This document shows, one piece after another, positions 22,379 through 39,402 of a stretch of DNA of 64,000 nt. Source of the stretch: Chamaecrista fasciculata (lineage: Eukaryota > Streptophyta > Magnoliopsida > Fabales > Fabaceae). A model generated the notes under the pieces. The model did not search any database, was not told the DNA's origin, and worked only from the letters and a program-made list of their open reading frames with translations. Position numbers and translations under genes: made by a program. The first letter of the stretch is position 1. The number at the start of each line of letters is the position of its first letter. The stretch covers positions 155,332-219,331 of the forward strand of contig QANZ01034463.1 in the NCBI GenBank assembly GCA_003254925.1, read 5' to 3'.

Positions 22379-25300
22379 TCAATTTCCATGTGCATTTTGT
22401 CTTTCTGCAACAATGGATAGAAGCCTTGAAACTCCCTGAGTCCAGATATCGTATTCCCTCTGATTCTTACATTCGAACTCCACAATCCCCCTACATTCTG
22501 TGTTTAATCCGAAATACCGTCGTTGTTCTCCACCATCAAACAGATGCCTACCAGGCCATGATGGCACATTCGTGCACACATCCAGTACTACATCTGCAAA
22601 TTTCAACACCACACGTTAATCTTTTGTTATATGATATGATTATATTCATCCCTCTTCAAAATCGAAACAACTTTGGGAAACGGATGGCAGCTTACTCTTT
22701 TTCTTTTTGGTGATGGTTCCTACAACATGTTTGCTCTTCATTTTCAGCATGACCTGAAGTGTAGACAAGCATTGGATGATGCATGCATGGAAAAAGGGAA
22801 TAAGCCACAATTATAAAGTGTTTAAAAAGTATTACCTGCCCTGTTCTATGTATATAAACAGAAACTATTTTCCAGTGAAGATCACCTGCAGTGTAGTAGA
22901 GTTCTGATTATGTTAGGGAACAAAAAGAAAAAGGGAATGGTTGATTGAGAGATGAGTGGGAAAGTAGAGTTGAATTTACCTTTACGAGTACGTTTGAGTA
23001 GTTCAGTGCCTCTAGCAAGTAGGTCTTGGGTACACACACCCAGAAAGTTTTCTGGATTAATAATTTCTCCACTATCGCTGTTGCTAGTATTAGTATTGCT
23101 ATTGTTGTTTCCGGCCTTACCACAAATTCCAATTCCTACGCCTCTCTCCAATGGCGTCACTGCCGCTATATTCCACACCTCCTTCAACGCTCTTGCCTTC
23201 AACGTTGCTGCTCCCCTTAGAGCTGCGTATCAAATTCACATCATCACCACCTATGTTATTAAGGCTAGATTGCACTTTTGGTCCCATAACTTTGGTAAAC
23301 GTCTCAATTTGATCTCATAACTTTGACAAAAGTCTCAATTTGGTCTCATAACTTTTTCTGTTACAATTTTTGTCTCATAACTTCTGAAAATGTCTCCCTG
23401 TTGGTCTTAAGTTAATTTCCATCTATTTTCTACCATTAAAGATGATCTAACATATTGAGTTGGATGATGACGTGGCAAACATAGGTGAAGTGGATTTAAA
23501 AAGGACCATTATGCAACAAATTATAACAATTTAATTAGAACTTTGATAAAAAAATAAATAAATAAAAGTTAGGCCACGCGTCGTTTTAATTAAAATGTTA
23601 TAATTTATTTATAAGGGTCCTTTTTAAATTCACTCTACCCATATTTGTCACGTCATCGTCTAACTCAGTATCCCAGATCATCTTCTAACGGTAGATAATG
23701 AATGAAAATCAGCTTGGAACCAATAATGAGACGTTTTCAAAAGTTATGGGACCAAATTGAGACCTTTATTAAAGTTATAGGACAAAAATTGCAACAAAAA
23801 AAGCTATGGAACCAAATTGAGACCTTTCCCAAAGTTATGGAATCAAAATGCAATTTATCCTATTATTAAATTAGCTAAAGATTATTACTATGTATTTAAT
23901 TGTTGACAAATAAAACTGTTTTGAGATGTTTACCTGTGGCAGCGGCGGCGGTAAGAGTAGTGATATCATCGTGAGAGCGGACATTGACGGCGGAGCTGAC
24001 GACAGAAGCGAGGTGGTCTCGCTCAGCTCCCATTGCTTCAGCAGCCTCCACACACTGCGCTGCTACCAATGTCGCCGCAGAAGCCACCGCCATGTCCGTT
24101 TTCGCCATTTTCTCGTCTTTTCCAGGCGCCGATGAGGCTGCCGTCGCCGCCGCTATGGCTGCTACGGCGGCGGCTACTGCTGCCACTGACACGGCGGCGT
24201 GCAGCTGGGCGTTGTGGGTTCTGCTCTCCTCTTTCTTCTTCTCTCTTCGTTCTTTCAACCACCTCCCTACGGTTTTGTGTCCTGCGCTCGGCGTTCCAGT
24301 CCCAATAGTACTACTCGCTCGTCCCCCGTTGAATAATGGGTGTATGGAATTGTTCGACCGAAAAAACTGCACTCACAGTTTCCGGTATCAAATTTCTAGT
24401 AAAAAAAATTCAAGACAATAAAAAATGGACGTAAAGTATAAATAAACTAACCATTTAATTTAGATCATCGAGCTCATTAACGGTTAAAATATTTTAATCT
24501 TTAAAAATTGAAATAATATATTAAATTTTGGGTAAATTACACTTTGGTACCATGTGGTTTGACCCTATTTCACTTTGGTACCCTGTGGTTTGAAATTTGA
24601 CACTTTGGTACCCTGTGGTATTCTCCATTAACACTTTGGTACCCTTTGGAGTTATTTTGTAATTTTAACCATGATCAATTTTGCAAAAATTACATATTGA
24701 CCCCAAAAAGTTTTTAAAAAATTACAAATAGGTCCCTAGATACATATTATCTAGGGATTAAAATGAAAACTTTAAAAAAATTTAGGGGTCAATATGTAAT
24801 TTTTGCAAAATTTATTATGGTTAAAATTACAAAATAGCTCCAAAGGGTACCAAAGTATTAAAGGAGAATACCACAGGGTACCAAAGTGTCAAGTTTCAAA
24901 CCACAGGGTACCAAAGTGAAATAGGGTCAAACCACAGGGTACCAAAGTGTAATTTACCCTAAANATCCCTAGATATATATTATTTAGGGACTAAAATAAA
25001 AACTTAAAAAAATTTGAGGTCAATATGTAATTTTTGTAAAAAATTTTATGGTTAAAATTACAAAATAACTCCAAAGTGTATCAAAGTGTTAAAGGAGAAT
25101 ACCACAGGGTACCAAAGTGTCATTTTTTAAACCACATGGTACCAAAGTAAAATATAACTAAACCAAAGGTACTAAAGTATAATTTTCCCTATTTTTTTTA
25201 AAAAAATTTACCTAAAGATTTTCATAGGATCCCCTTTCCTTACTTACAACTTTGGTTTCCCGCCCTTTTTTCCTCTTTTCACTTCGGGACTCTTTTACAC

Positions 25301-26636
25301 TTCAATTTGATTGATTTCTAGTTTCTAATCAATAAGCACATCAGCATTGATCAATTCTAGTTCTAGATCTATGGGTACGAAAGTAGACCTTGGTTTTCCT
25401 GCGTGCATGATGCAACCATGGGGGCTACCATTATAAAACTATTTGCAGCAGGTGAATCATCACCATCTCGAGGCACAGATGAGATGGGGTCCTTGAGTTT
25501 CTTTCTTTGTTTTACAGATTTTTAAAAACATTTTTTAAAAAAAATTCTTTCGGTGGCTTTTAGGGTAGTTTTCCTTGTTCGATAAGACACCTTAAAGACC
25601 CCTTTAACAGAGTAAGGAAAGCTTTTCTGAGACCAGACAAAAGCAAGCGCTGTATTTACCTTTCCTTTCCACACTACACTTGAATTAAAAAAATAAAAAT
25701 GAAAAGAAAGTAGAAGCAATAGGTTTGTAGGAGTAGTAGCTCAAGAAACCAAAACAGGACATAAAAAACAGCGAAGTGAAATTGGCGGAAGAAATCATAT
25801 ACTAGTGAACAGTGATACTACTGTTGCATTTGTGACGAACCACTATTCAAATCAACTTACATTTTTTACTTCAAAAGAAAAGGGAAGACATTATAGAAAT
25901 ACATACCTTAACGACGTCGTCGAATTCCTCAGACGGCGAAATTGGAGGACTATCTGTTCCCGTTAATGAACCACCACCATTCAGAGGTTCGCTACTGTGA
26001 GATAGCCTCCCTGAAGTTAATGGCGACACTTCCTGTTATATTCATCACAAACCAAAAAACTCCAAAGTTAAGAAAAAAGAAATATAAATTTTGAAAGGAA
26101 AGCTCTGTTTTGCACTTGCCCAACCCAAATATGCGTTTTTCTTCTCTGATTATTTATTTCTCCGAGAATCAAACAGAGTAACAAAGGATTGAATTATCAA
26201 AATGAAAACCCAAAAAAAAAAAAGCATACTAAACAGTAAACAACACCTCTCTTGCGGATTGTGACATAATGCGCTCAAGCACAAGCTGCGAAGTAGCAGA
26301 GGAAGCAAAAGAGAACTGATTCCGTGGCATAATGGTTAACTCCTCGGTCTCGCCCGAAGGATCTTCAGGAATAGAAGAAGTACCATTAACAATGGCAGAT
26401 TTGGAAGCCACATTGCAAGAAGAAGAAGGAAGAGGAGGTTGAGGAGTAAGAGCTTTGGAAACCTCAAGAGCAGAGGCACTCCATGATCTGGACAGAAACT
26501 CCATCGGCAATCTTGGGCTCTCCGGCAAATGGGTCCCGCCGGCGGGAAAATATTCCGGCCGGCGAGGGTTGATTGTGAACTTGGGTTCCATGTCGGGGAT
26601 GTGAAACACTAGAGTACTATTGTGGGGGGTGGCCAC
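22379..26636 (-). CDS. VAN3-binding protein / FORKED-like (DUF828 + plant PH domain)
   Basis: Seven exons: 26636-26247, 26032-25907, 24366-23934, 23222-22980, 22885-22836, 22753-22696 and 22593-22379. They join in frame to 504 aa. Exon 1 has [19 protein letters not shown], the N-terminal family motif. Exon 3 has [20 protein letters not shown] and the Ala-rich helix [20 protein letters not shown] (DUF828). Exons 4-7 have the PH-like part ([69 protein letters not shown]). Relatives (VAB/FKD1 and FKD1-like) bind the ARF-GAP VAN3 at the trans-Golgi and act in auxin canalization and vein joining. An ATG at 26591 ([11 protein letters not shown]) is an alternative start. Introns 2 and 3 carry foldback elements. 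Confidence 0.9.
23263..23860. mobile_element. Foldback/TIR element in intron 3 of the VAN3-binding gene
   Basis: The left arm (ggctagattgcacttttggt...) with repeated ggtctcataactttg units returns inverted at the right, ending gcaatttatcc. The flanks tgttattaa (23254-23262) and tattattaa (23861-23869) match 8 of 9. The size is 598 bp; non-autonomous, MULE-like. Confidence 0.75.
24530..24959. mobile_element. Foldback element whose arms are tandem arrays (intron 2)
   Basis: From gggtaaattacactttggt to ...gtgtaatttaccc. Each arm is a small array of ~23-36 bp units of the type cactttggtaccctgtggtt, and the right arm is the inverted copy. No clear target duplication is seen on the right because a second half-copy follows directly. 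Confidence 0.75.
24960..25189. repeat. Diverged second copy of the right half of the foldback
   Basis: Bases from about 24969 (ctagatatatattatttagg) repeat those from about 24733 (ctagatacatattatctagg) and continue to a second, decayed terminus (...ttttccc). The period is ~236 bp. One undetermined base (N) lies at 24964, at the junction, so an assembly artefact is possible. Confidence 0.65.
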
Positions 26637-28708
26637 GAGGAATATATATATATGGGAGAAGCAGTGTTAACTGTTAAATGCTAGTGAGAGAGTGTGTCCT
26701 TACTCTTTAGTGTAAGATGTGGTCGACAAATAGTAAAGGAAGTAAAGGGGTTTAAGGAATGGTCAAACGCCATGTGGCTGAGTGCTTTGTCATCTGCCTA
26801 TGGAGGATAGGACATAGGACTAGGGGGAATTTAGTGAGTGAGTGTCTTGCTTTTAATAGTGACAAAGTGAGGTATTCATTAAGGATTGTTTTTGTCTAAA
26901 ATGGCGCTTTTCTCATTGATTCAACAATCATTAGTTCAGTAACCAGTTATAATAGTAAATAGACACTTATCATTTCTGGGTAAGTGTACAGTTCACGTGA
27001 CTATACAAGTGGACCTGGGTGTTCTGTTCTACATATAAAGTTTCAAGAAAGGAATCGAGTTGAATAATGCATGTGTACCCGCATACCGAAGGAGGCAAAA
27101 TTAGACCTTGAGCAAAACAGAACTTAATTATGAAGAAGACAACGGATAACCCAAGAACAGAAGAATTTTAAAAGTTGCGGGAATGCTATAATTGTAGTTT
27201 TATGATGTGTAATCTTGGTGGGGTTATGTTTAAATCATATCACTTTTGTGGGAGTAGATTTAAAATGATTGGATATGCTTCTATAGACTATAGGTGACGC
27301 CTAACAAGATAGGCATAATAATCCCTATTCACTAGTAGTACGAACAACTGAGGAAAAAAGCAGAGAAATTTCTAATTATGAGACTTACTGTTCGAGTTTA
27401 GACGTACGGATCTAAATGGGTGTTAAAATCTTTAGCGGTAAAACCATTGAAGAAGATTAGCAATGGGAGAAATGAAAGTTAAGTCAACCAGTTTAGAACC
27501 AAGTTATGACAAGACGTGACTTAAGTTTTGATTAAAAAGATAGTTATGTTGACATGTCGAAGGAGTTTTTGAATGTAGAATTTAAGATATCACAAATTAA
27601 AAGGTTCAAGTAGTTTTGAAAAGTTTTCAGGCTGACATGTACAAGACCGCACAAATAATAATACATTTTTGGTCTTGGTGCATTAGATTAGCAATGGCTA
27701 TAGGAGGAGGGGAGGTACTAATTGTAGCAGAAGTTTGAATGAGGAATCAGCTGGTAAGAGTAAAATCTGACATAAGGATGGAAAAATGTGAGAGAGAGTG
27801 ATGGTGTTTCTTGAAACGGTAGGAGTTGGCAACGTCCAAGGCCGACATGTTAGGAAGTCCAAACAAGTTTTGGCTGAAGCAGTTTTCTCCTCTGTAGACT
27901 GTAATGGACACAAAAGCTGAAATTACAGAAGGAGACATGTGCTAAAATACGCGTGCCTAGAGACGTCATCACCTGCTGCTTTTTCAAGTTTCCTTCAAGC
28001 CCCATGAACACAATCCCTTCCTCTCATTTATTTTTTGAAGAAAGAAGCAGGATCAACATCACCCTTCGCTTTTTTATTTTGCAAGTGTTTTGTTCCCACC
28101 TTCATTGCTACTGACAAAAGCCATAACCTTTATTCCTTTTGCCTCGTTTTCTCAACGATCAATTCCTCCCTTTCCATTTCAATTCCTGCTTTCTTTGTTG
28201 TTCTCAAGAAATATGTCTTTTTGTTATGTATTTTTTCTCATTTTGTTTATTTTTTTATGTCAAATTTGGCTACCCTAACCCTTTTGGACCACTGAAAAGA
28301 ATGAAAGACAGGAGTAGCCACTTCCTTGTACGAAAAAAAGAGAAAAGCATGTAGGTTTCTTTCATCAGCCTCTTTTCGCCAAGGGCTCTTTTTTTTTTTT
28401 TTTCTTTTACTAACAAAAGACGACCTCCTATCCCCTATACATTCTCCTCTACCCTCAGACAGATAAGTAATAACAATCTACTATGCATTGAAAAAAAAAT
28501 AGATGTTACGTTTGGTTAGGTTTCGTTAGTGTTGTTCAAATTGATATAAGCAAATTCACAATTTAAGCTAAAGCATAACACTCAGAATGGATCTTTCCCG
28601 ACAAATTTCTTAATGGCAACATACCAAACTAATCAAGGACGACGCCGAAAGAGAAATAAATAAATAAAGGCAAGTACTGAGTTTTATTCTTTATTGGCTA
28701 GCCACGGG

Positions 28709-28841
28709 AAGGGATTGTTTAATTTATCTATACTATATTATATGGCTCCACCCCTTATGGTTGGTCAAAAATAGTGAATTAAAAAATTAAAAAAGAAAAC
28801 AAAAATCAAAAAGGGATTGTTTAATTTATCTATACTATATT
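28709..28841 (+). repeat. 31-bp direct repeat spanning a Helitron 5' end
   Basis: The 31 bases at 28709-28739 recur at 28811-28841 (starting aagggattgtttaattt). The repeat includes the Helitron 5' end (tctatactatatt) and 18 bp that lie outside it. Confidence 0.75.
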
Positions 28842-28892
28842 CAAACGTTACATGCATATTGGCGTGCCCTAACGGGCACGCCAAGCCCCTAG
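28727..28892 (+). mobile_element. Miniature non-autonomous Helitron (166 bp)
   Basis: The 5' end TC (28727) is preceded by A. Near the 3' end is a hairpin with an 8-bp stem (gcgtgccc/gggcacgc, 28862-28881), then 11 nt ending CTAG (28889-28892) followed by T. These are the hallmarks of a Helitron: 5'-TC, a 3' hairpin, CTRR, and insertion between A and T without duplication. A second 5'-like end sits inside at 28829. It shares both ends with 56333-56539. No Rep/helicase is encoded. Confidence 0.75.
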
Positions 28893-29265
28893 TATCTTAT
28901 ATGATAAGGTCATCAATGGCTGCCTTCTACTCCTATATAGAGGCTATGAGAAAAAAGATGAATCTCGCTTGCACACTTATTATACCAAAAAAAAAAGGAT
29001 CTAAAATAATTCTCGCTTTAGAGTTTTCAGCAGCTCTCCCTATTATTACTCTTATTTGAAATGCAGAGTGCATCCCTATCATTCAACTCACAAAGCAAAG
29101 TATTGAATACAATAATATATACTGCAATTAGGAACAACGAAGAATTCAAATAAGAAATCAGCTATATGATTGGTCAAATAAGAAAAATAAGAAAGTTTAA
29201 TCAGAAATGAAGTGGTAAGGTACATCTGTACATGTACAAGTTAAAACAGGATTAATCAGAAATTA

Positions 29266-31152
29266 TTATCTATTAGATTGCAAACCACTTCCACCGTAAT
29301 ACTGCTTTGTTGTTTGACGTGAGAACTCGGCAAAAGTCATCCCATCTTTCAACCTTGAGGAAAGTGGAGGGACTATTCTCAGAATTTCGTGACTGAGTGT
29401 ACATTTATTCTGGCCCAACGGTGGTTCATCTTCAGATGCCTCTAAACACTGATCATTGGAAATCAAGTTTGTCTGAGGATAGTCTGAGATAGAAAATGTT
29501 TTACTCCATGCAGGCTGTAAAAACACAACAAATGTTTCTCTGTTTAAATTGTCAAATTTTGCAGGCCTATATACGGAGTGCAAGGTTGAGCGAAGCTTCC
29601 CTTTTGAAATGATATCAGCAGATTCCCCAACTTGAATGATAAAACTCTCAGGAGGAACTTTCACCATAAGCACTTTGTTCTTGTTTGGATCATATATCTG
29701 CAAAGATGTATGCCCAATTGGTGATGGACATTCTTCATAACAAGATGCAGAAAATGGATCTTCTGTTTCGGTTGTCAGTGAACAAGATGACATAAGAAAG
29801 AGGGGAGCTGTCAGAACAGTGAATATACCATAATCATAGTGCCACTGCTGCCATAAATCGGAATGAATTCCGGATGAATTAACATCATGGGAACTTGAAT
29901 TTAACACCAAGCCTTCTAATTGTTTCTGCCCCTTCTTAATTATGTTGTCCAGATTCATTCTGATATTGGCGCGCCTTTTGCTGTTTCTCTTGCTCCTCTC
30001 AATTTCTTTAAGAAGAAAACCATCTAGAGCCGAATGATAATGTATAAGACGCCCCTTTGCTGCGCATGATTCCAGTAGGCTCTGCTCTAATTCACAGCCA
30101 CCAATGGCCCTATCGCATATTTGTGCAAGGTGAAGCCCAAGCTCCATCATGCAAAATCCCAACTCTTTAAAAATACTTCCTATATTCAGAAGTTTCTTAT
30201 TATGAGATTCTGTTATCGTTTGATCAACCTCTTGAGGATTCTCTTGAGTATGTAGTGGGTAATCTGCTTCAATACTTGGTTTACCATCAGTTCTTTTAGG
30301 ATATTTGAGTTGCATAGCAAAGGACGAGACGCTCCTATCTGGATTTTTCAAAGGAACGTCACTACCCAAGCTGTGCTCCTAGAAAAGCATTCAAGCACAA
30401 TGAGAACACCTACACGTAAATTCCAACTTCAGTTTATAAAGAGAAATTTTAAATAAACTAATGACAAATAGTATACCAGGTAATACATAATCCAAGGAGT
30501 AGGCTCACACAGCTATGCATTACAAGGCATAAGTATATACCAATCAAGGGGAAAAAATCCTATATTCAGTAAAATTTTAGTATCCAAGATTTATGCTGTT
30601 TCCTGGCTTTTAATTCAAGCAAATATAGCCGAAAGAAGAAAATACCAAAACGAGTGTTTGATTGCAAGAAATTCGATTAACAGAACAGAAAATTAGAAGC
30701 AAACTCTTTCCATTGAGCTAAGTTGTTTACACGCGAAGGCAGGGGTGTTCTGACACATAAATGCATTTCAAATTAAAATCGCTAATGCTAATGGCAGTGG
30801 GGAAGAAAAATAAAAAACCATGAACTCACAAATGAAGAAAATCATAGTGGAAATGAACGATGAAACGAATCACAAGGGCTACCTTAAGAATGCGTTTACG
30901 AATTTCATGGTCAAGAAACGTGAGCTCCCGAGCAAGCGGGAGAAAGTCCTGGCGTAGTTTACACGCATTGGGAACACCAGTTATTGCAAGAAGGCCCGGA
31001 CCCCTTGGCCCTAGGGTTTCCATAATGGTTTTGGTCATTGATTCAACTTTATCGAGCTCCTCAGGTGAAGTCGATGAAGCAATGGCTGAAGATAAGAGTA
31101 TGAGGTCCGAATAATGAAGCTCGTATAGTTCCAGTATCTCTGCTTCTTCCAT
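29266..31152 (-). CDS. 2OG-Fe(II) oxygenase-like protein
   Basis: Two exons: 31152-30883 and 30378-29266, in frame, 460 aa. I chose the ATG at 31152 (MEEAEILELYELHYSDLI); an in-frame ATG at 31215 would add 21 residues. The C-terminal half has a dioxygenase jelly-roll: WHYDYGIFTVLT (iron ligands H270, D272), LRSTLHSVYRP (distal ligand H357) and RETFVVF (R370, the 2-oxoglutarate-binding position). The iron triad is complete, but the usual R-x-S is R-x-T and the spacing and flanks are unlike ordinary plant hormone or flavonoid dioxygenases. The N-terminal part has MTKTIMETLGPRGPGLLAIT, as in the DIOX-N fold. The substrate is unknown. It belongs to an uncharacterised, widely conserved plant group as far as I can tell. 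Confidence 0.82.
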
Positions 31153-31253
31153 CTCTGATCCCTCCGTGCCCCTCACTCTGATGAATGATGATGCTAGTTG
31201 CAGGATGAAGAACAACCCAGAACAGCACGACGACTATGGACCTCGAGAACTTT

Positions 31254-31309
31254 TGGGCATTTGGGCCTCCATTTTGGCGTTGAAAGGCCCAAATCGGTTA
31301 ATTTGGGCT
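31254..31309 (-). promoter_or_regulatory. Cluster of four TGGGCC/T (site II-like) elements
   Basis: tgggca (31254), tgggcc (31262), ggccca (31286) and tgggct (31304) fall within 56 bp, 100-160 bp upstream of the oxygenase ATG. TGGGCY (site II) elements bind TCP factors and mark promoters of broadly expressed, growth-linked plant genes. The motifs are seen; their function is inferred. Confidence 0.5.
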
Positions 31310-31971
31310 CTGATTAAAGTTTTCCTTTGTAATTGTTCTACACTTCTACTCTAAGAAAAAGGACCCACTTTGTTGACCAGCGAAATATTTTATTTCATAT
31401 GAATTATTCATTATTTTCGTCCTGGTATCTCAATTCGAAGCAATAGGTTCAATAATTCATATGAAGTGGTTCATATGTAGTAGTATACACATGAGAAATG
31501 GAGGCTAAAGCAGCTTCGACGGCAACACACGGATAGGATGTTGATTAGAATAACGTAAATGCTAAGGTAGCCCAATCATTAGGTTCAACAACAGTGTTTT
31601 CTCGAACTATATTGACGATAAATATCACTTTTTTTTTTCGCAAATCACTAAAATTTTGAAGACGGCATCTTTAGCTTGGGGAGTGAAAAAGATTTATGCT
31701 AAAAGAAATGTACAAAATCTCAAATCCATTAAACAAAGTACCGGTATCGAGTTTCTAGTCTCTAGATGAGCAAACATTTGACTGGCTGAAATATGAGACA
31801 CAGTACTTGGGCCATGTCTTGGAAAATGGTCTATAGATTAGAAATCCTAAAACTCCCTTAGTGCTTGCTCTCAAGATGAAAGCTGCCACCCACTGTCAAA
31901 ATACCAAACAGAACTCCGTTAATACTTAATATACATTTCCATATGGATTGGTCAGAATAACATGAGCTTCA

Positions 31972-36381
<4,410 letters not shown>

Positions 36382-38895
36382 TTTGAACTGATTTCACTTC
36401 ACTCTCTGACTACCATTAACAGAGTCTTATTCCTGGAGGTAGCAGCAACATTTACGTTATTCACTAAATAACATAATTAACAATATGAAAAAAAATAGAG
36501 CAAAATTAAAGTGTGGAATCCAATTGGTAATTTTTAACAGAATAGTCCCTTCCTCATAAGGGAATACTATCATTTGTTATAAAGACATATAAGAGGCAAG
36601 AGACAGGCCATACAGAAGATATGTAATAAAAGATATACCAAATGCAACCAAACCAATGATTATTACAACCACCCTTCATATTATTTTATACTGAGGTGGA
36701 TATACACTGTCAAAAACATTAACTACGAAGGACTAATCTTATTGAATGCTTCAGTAGAGATCACCAATCTTATAAAACTTGACAGCTCGAAGGACTAGTC
36801 ATTCTTATGCGCGTCAACCCAATCTCACCCATGGGAGAAGCACGATGTTCAGGAAGCTAAACGAAGGAGGTACAGCAAAGATTTGTTTGTAAACCCTTTA
36901 ATTAGCTAATTAATGAAAAATATTAATATTAAAGTACGAAATCCAAAAAAGTTAAGAAGATTAAGTTCATAGAAAGTCAGCTAATCTTCGCGTCACCACA
37001 GTTACTGATAATATGATGAAAGTATGAAAACTAGGCATTCTTACCAAACGAGAAGTATTATCCCATACTTGTTACTTAGTCTGTCGAAGTACGAAACGAA
37101 ATGAAGACTCATACATCAAAGTATACTAAGTGAGAAGGCAATCTTTGGTTAGTTGTAAAACTCCTCGAAGGAACTCATCATTACAAACAATAATAAATAA
37201 ATCAACGAACTGACAAGAAAGACGGCAAAGAAGGAATTCCCAAGAACACAAAGAACAAATTCAAGCTGCGATAAGTTGAAGGAACAAGAAAATAAAAAAC
37301 TGTTGGGAAAGAACCTGAATTGAAAAAATAATAGATAAAAAACAGGGAGGCTGTTGAGAAAGTCTTTAATTTTAAAGATGGAATTTAATATATTTGTTTA
37401 TTTGTTTATAATATACAATTTTTTTTCAAAAGTTCGGAAAGGGAGAGCGGCAAAAGAAAGAATTGGTGAGAAAGCAAAAGCGACATATAAATTCAAATAT
37501 CAAAATCAATCTCGAGAGAGAGAGTGTGGGGTCACAGCGGAAAGCGTTTTTGGTGTACCCGTTTCGGGATTCGGAGAAACTGAAAGGGAAATTTGAACAC
37601 GGCCTTTTGAGCACGCTTCCTCTTCTTCTTGACTTTTTTCTCTCTCTCACAAGAGACGATCAAATTTCTTATGGATAATCACTGTATGTAAAGTTTTTAT
37701 CATGACATTAAAATTAAACATTCCATAGAGATAATAGTATTGGTATGGTATGTTTAGTTGTAACTTTATTGTATTTTAATTATTTATATTTATTATTTAT
37801 TTTTATAATATATACTTTTAGTATGTGTATTAACTTTCTTATTTAAATCGACTCTATTAAGAATATAGTTTATTAATTATCTTTATGTACAAATGATCAT
37901 ATCTGATGAATTATAAAGACTAATTTGTTGTCTGTTGATATTTATATTATTCTTATGTCTGGATCTTTCTAATTTGGTAAAGCTTTTTTGGTAATTTTAT
38001 ATAAATTAATTTCGTGTAAATGAATGAATTTAAAAAAAAAAAATCAGTCATTTTGAAATCCATCACATTAAAACAAGTTTTTTTATTGGAAAAAAAAATT
38101 AAAAAAAGTTCAACTATAGAAATCTAAAAATTCAGAAAGTATAAAAATGGAAACTAATCTTGTAATTTGTTGATATTTATTTAAATTTAATATGACTTTT
38201 TTTTTGTTCTATTATTGTAATACTTTATTCTCTTTTTTATGGCAATTTATAATACTTTATTCATATTCTTCTGGCTCATTTGAAACCAAACTAGCCCACC
38301 ACTATTGGGCTGGGAAGCCCAACTATGAGACTAGTCAAGGCCTACTCCAATTAAAGTATTCATTGTTTTTGTTTTACTTTTAGGCTTTGGATAAATAAAA
38401 AAGGCATACGTACGGGCCTGCCGAAGATGCAAAACTGTAGAATTAAGTATTGGTTTTCAACTGTCAAAAAATCAAAATATTTTTGACTTATTTTAATTAA
38501 CGATGTAGTAAAATTACCTTTTACCAAACATATCATTGGCCATCATCTTTTTCACCTATAAAAATCATGTCAAAGAACTTGTTTTTGCAAATGTTTTAAC
38601 TTTAAAAGGTTTTGTAACAAACGTCCATCGTGACAGCAATTGATATAGTGAGGTGTTTCCAACTAAATCGAGTTGATTGAATTATATGAAATCAAATTAA
38701 TTAATATAAAACTAAGTTAAATTGAAGAATGAGTGATTTAGTTTGATTAAAAATTCATTAAAATTGATTGGTTTTGTTCTATGAGATTTCAAAGCGGCAA
38801 ACCCAACTTAAGTATCAAAATGCAAACCATAATCATACATCTAGACAAATATAAAGCATGCGAAAATTACTAATCTAGACATCATTACTAATATC
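36382..38895. other. Region upstream of NEK
   Basis: A 5' leader of NEK is likely at 36382-36437, and a GA/CT-rich stretch around 37440-37660 could be an upstream leader exon (not proven). Micro-insertion N lies at 38218-38262, and an inverted tgggct/agccca pair at about 38297-38314. Otherwise it is AT-rich and featureless. Confidence 0.4.
38218..38262. mobile_element. Poly(T) micro-insertion N (19 bp) with 13-bp TSD
   Basis: taatactttattc at 38218-38230 and 38250-38262 flanks tcttttttatggcaattta. The T run is only six, so it is weaker than the others. Confidence 0.5.
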
Positions 38896-39402
38896 CAAGG
38901 TTATTAAAACCGGACGCATCGAATCGGACGAAGTAGGAGTTCAAGGTTCAATGGTTCAATCGGGGTTCAACCGGGGTCGGGCCGTTAATAATTAAATAAA
39001 TTAAAAAATATATATTTAATTTAAAATAATATAAATATACTAATAACTATTAAAAATATTAATAAATTATTTAAATTTAAACTTGCTTGAGTAAGAAAGC
39101 GAGAACTAAAAGGATAAAAGATTAAATATTGAAGTGAAAACTACTAAATAGCTTATTATTTTAGAGTCTAATCTTAATAAGAAAAGAAATATTTTAAAAC
39201 AATATTATTTTAATCCCAAAATGTAAAAAAATGAACAAAAATATTTTGGACCGGTTCAACCTCAAACCGTCCGGTTCAGTGTGGTTTTTCCGGTTTTTTA
39301 CCGGTTCATCCGGTTCTTGGGTGGTTATGTGTCAAAGCGGTTTTCAACCTAAATCGAACCGGACCACTGGCCGGTTCAACCGGTCCGATTTTCATAACAC
39401 TG
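38896..39402. mobile_element. hAT-like non-autonomous element with perfect 8-bp TSD
   Basis: ctaatatc occurs at 38888-38895 and 39403-39410. The left end is caaggttattaaaaccggac; the right end read inverted is cagtgttatgaaaatcggac. These match at most positions and resemble known hAT MITE ends. The interior is AT-rich with no gene; the ccggttcaa repeats near the right end produce a shadow frame. Confidence 0.85.

Larger units (their letters stand above)
26637..29265. other. Intergenic region upstream of the VAN3-binding gene
   Basis: No coding gene is recognised. The first few hundred bases are the presumed promoter of the VAN3-binding gene. The rest is unique-looking AT-rich DNA apart from a miniature Helitron at 28727-28892 and a 31-bp repeat around it. 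Confidence 0.5.

Noticed and set aside
23984..24421. Plus-strand frame rich in Ala and Ser opposite the VAN3-binding exon 3
   Set aside because: It is the antisense shadow of the Ala-rich DUF828 helix.
28962..29030. A poly(A) stretch (ataccaaaaaaaaaa) with similar flanks
   Set aside because: Only about 8 bases (tctcgctt) repeat on both sides, too short to count as a micro-insertion.
37354..37678. Overlapping small frames upstream of NEK
   Set aside because: The region looks like an untranslated GA/CT-rich leader or promoter; the frames have no protein-like features.
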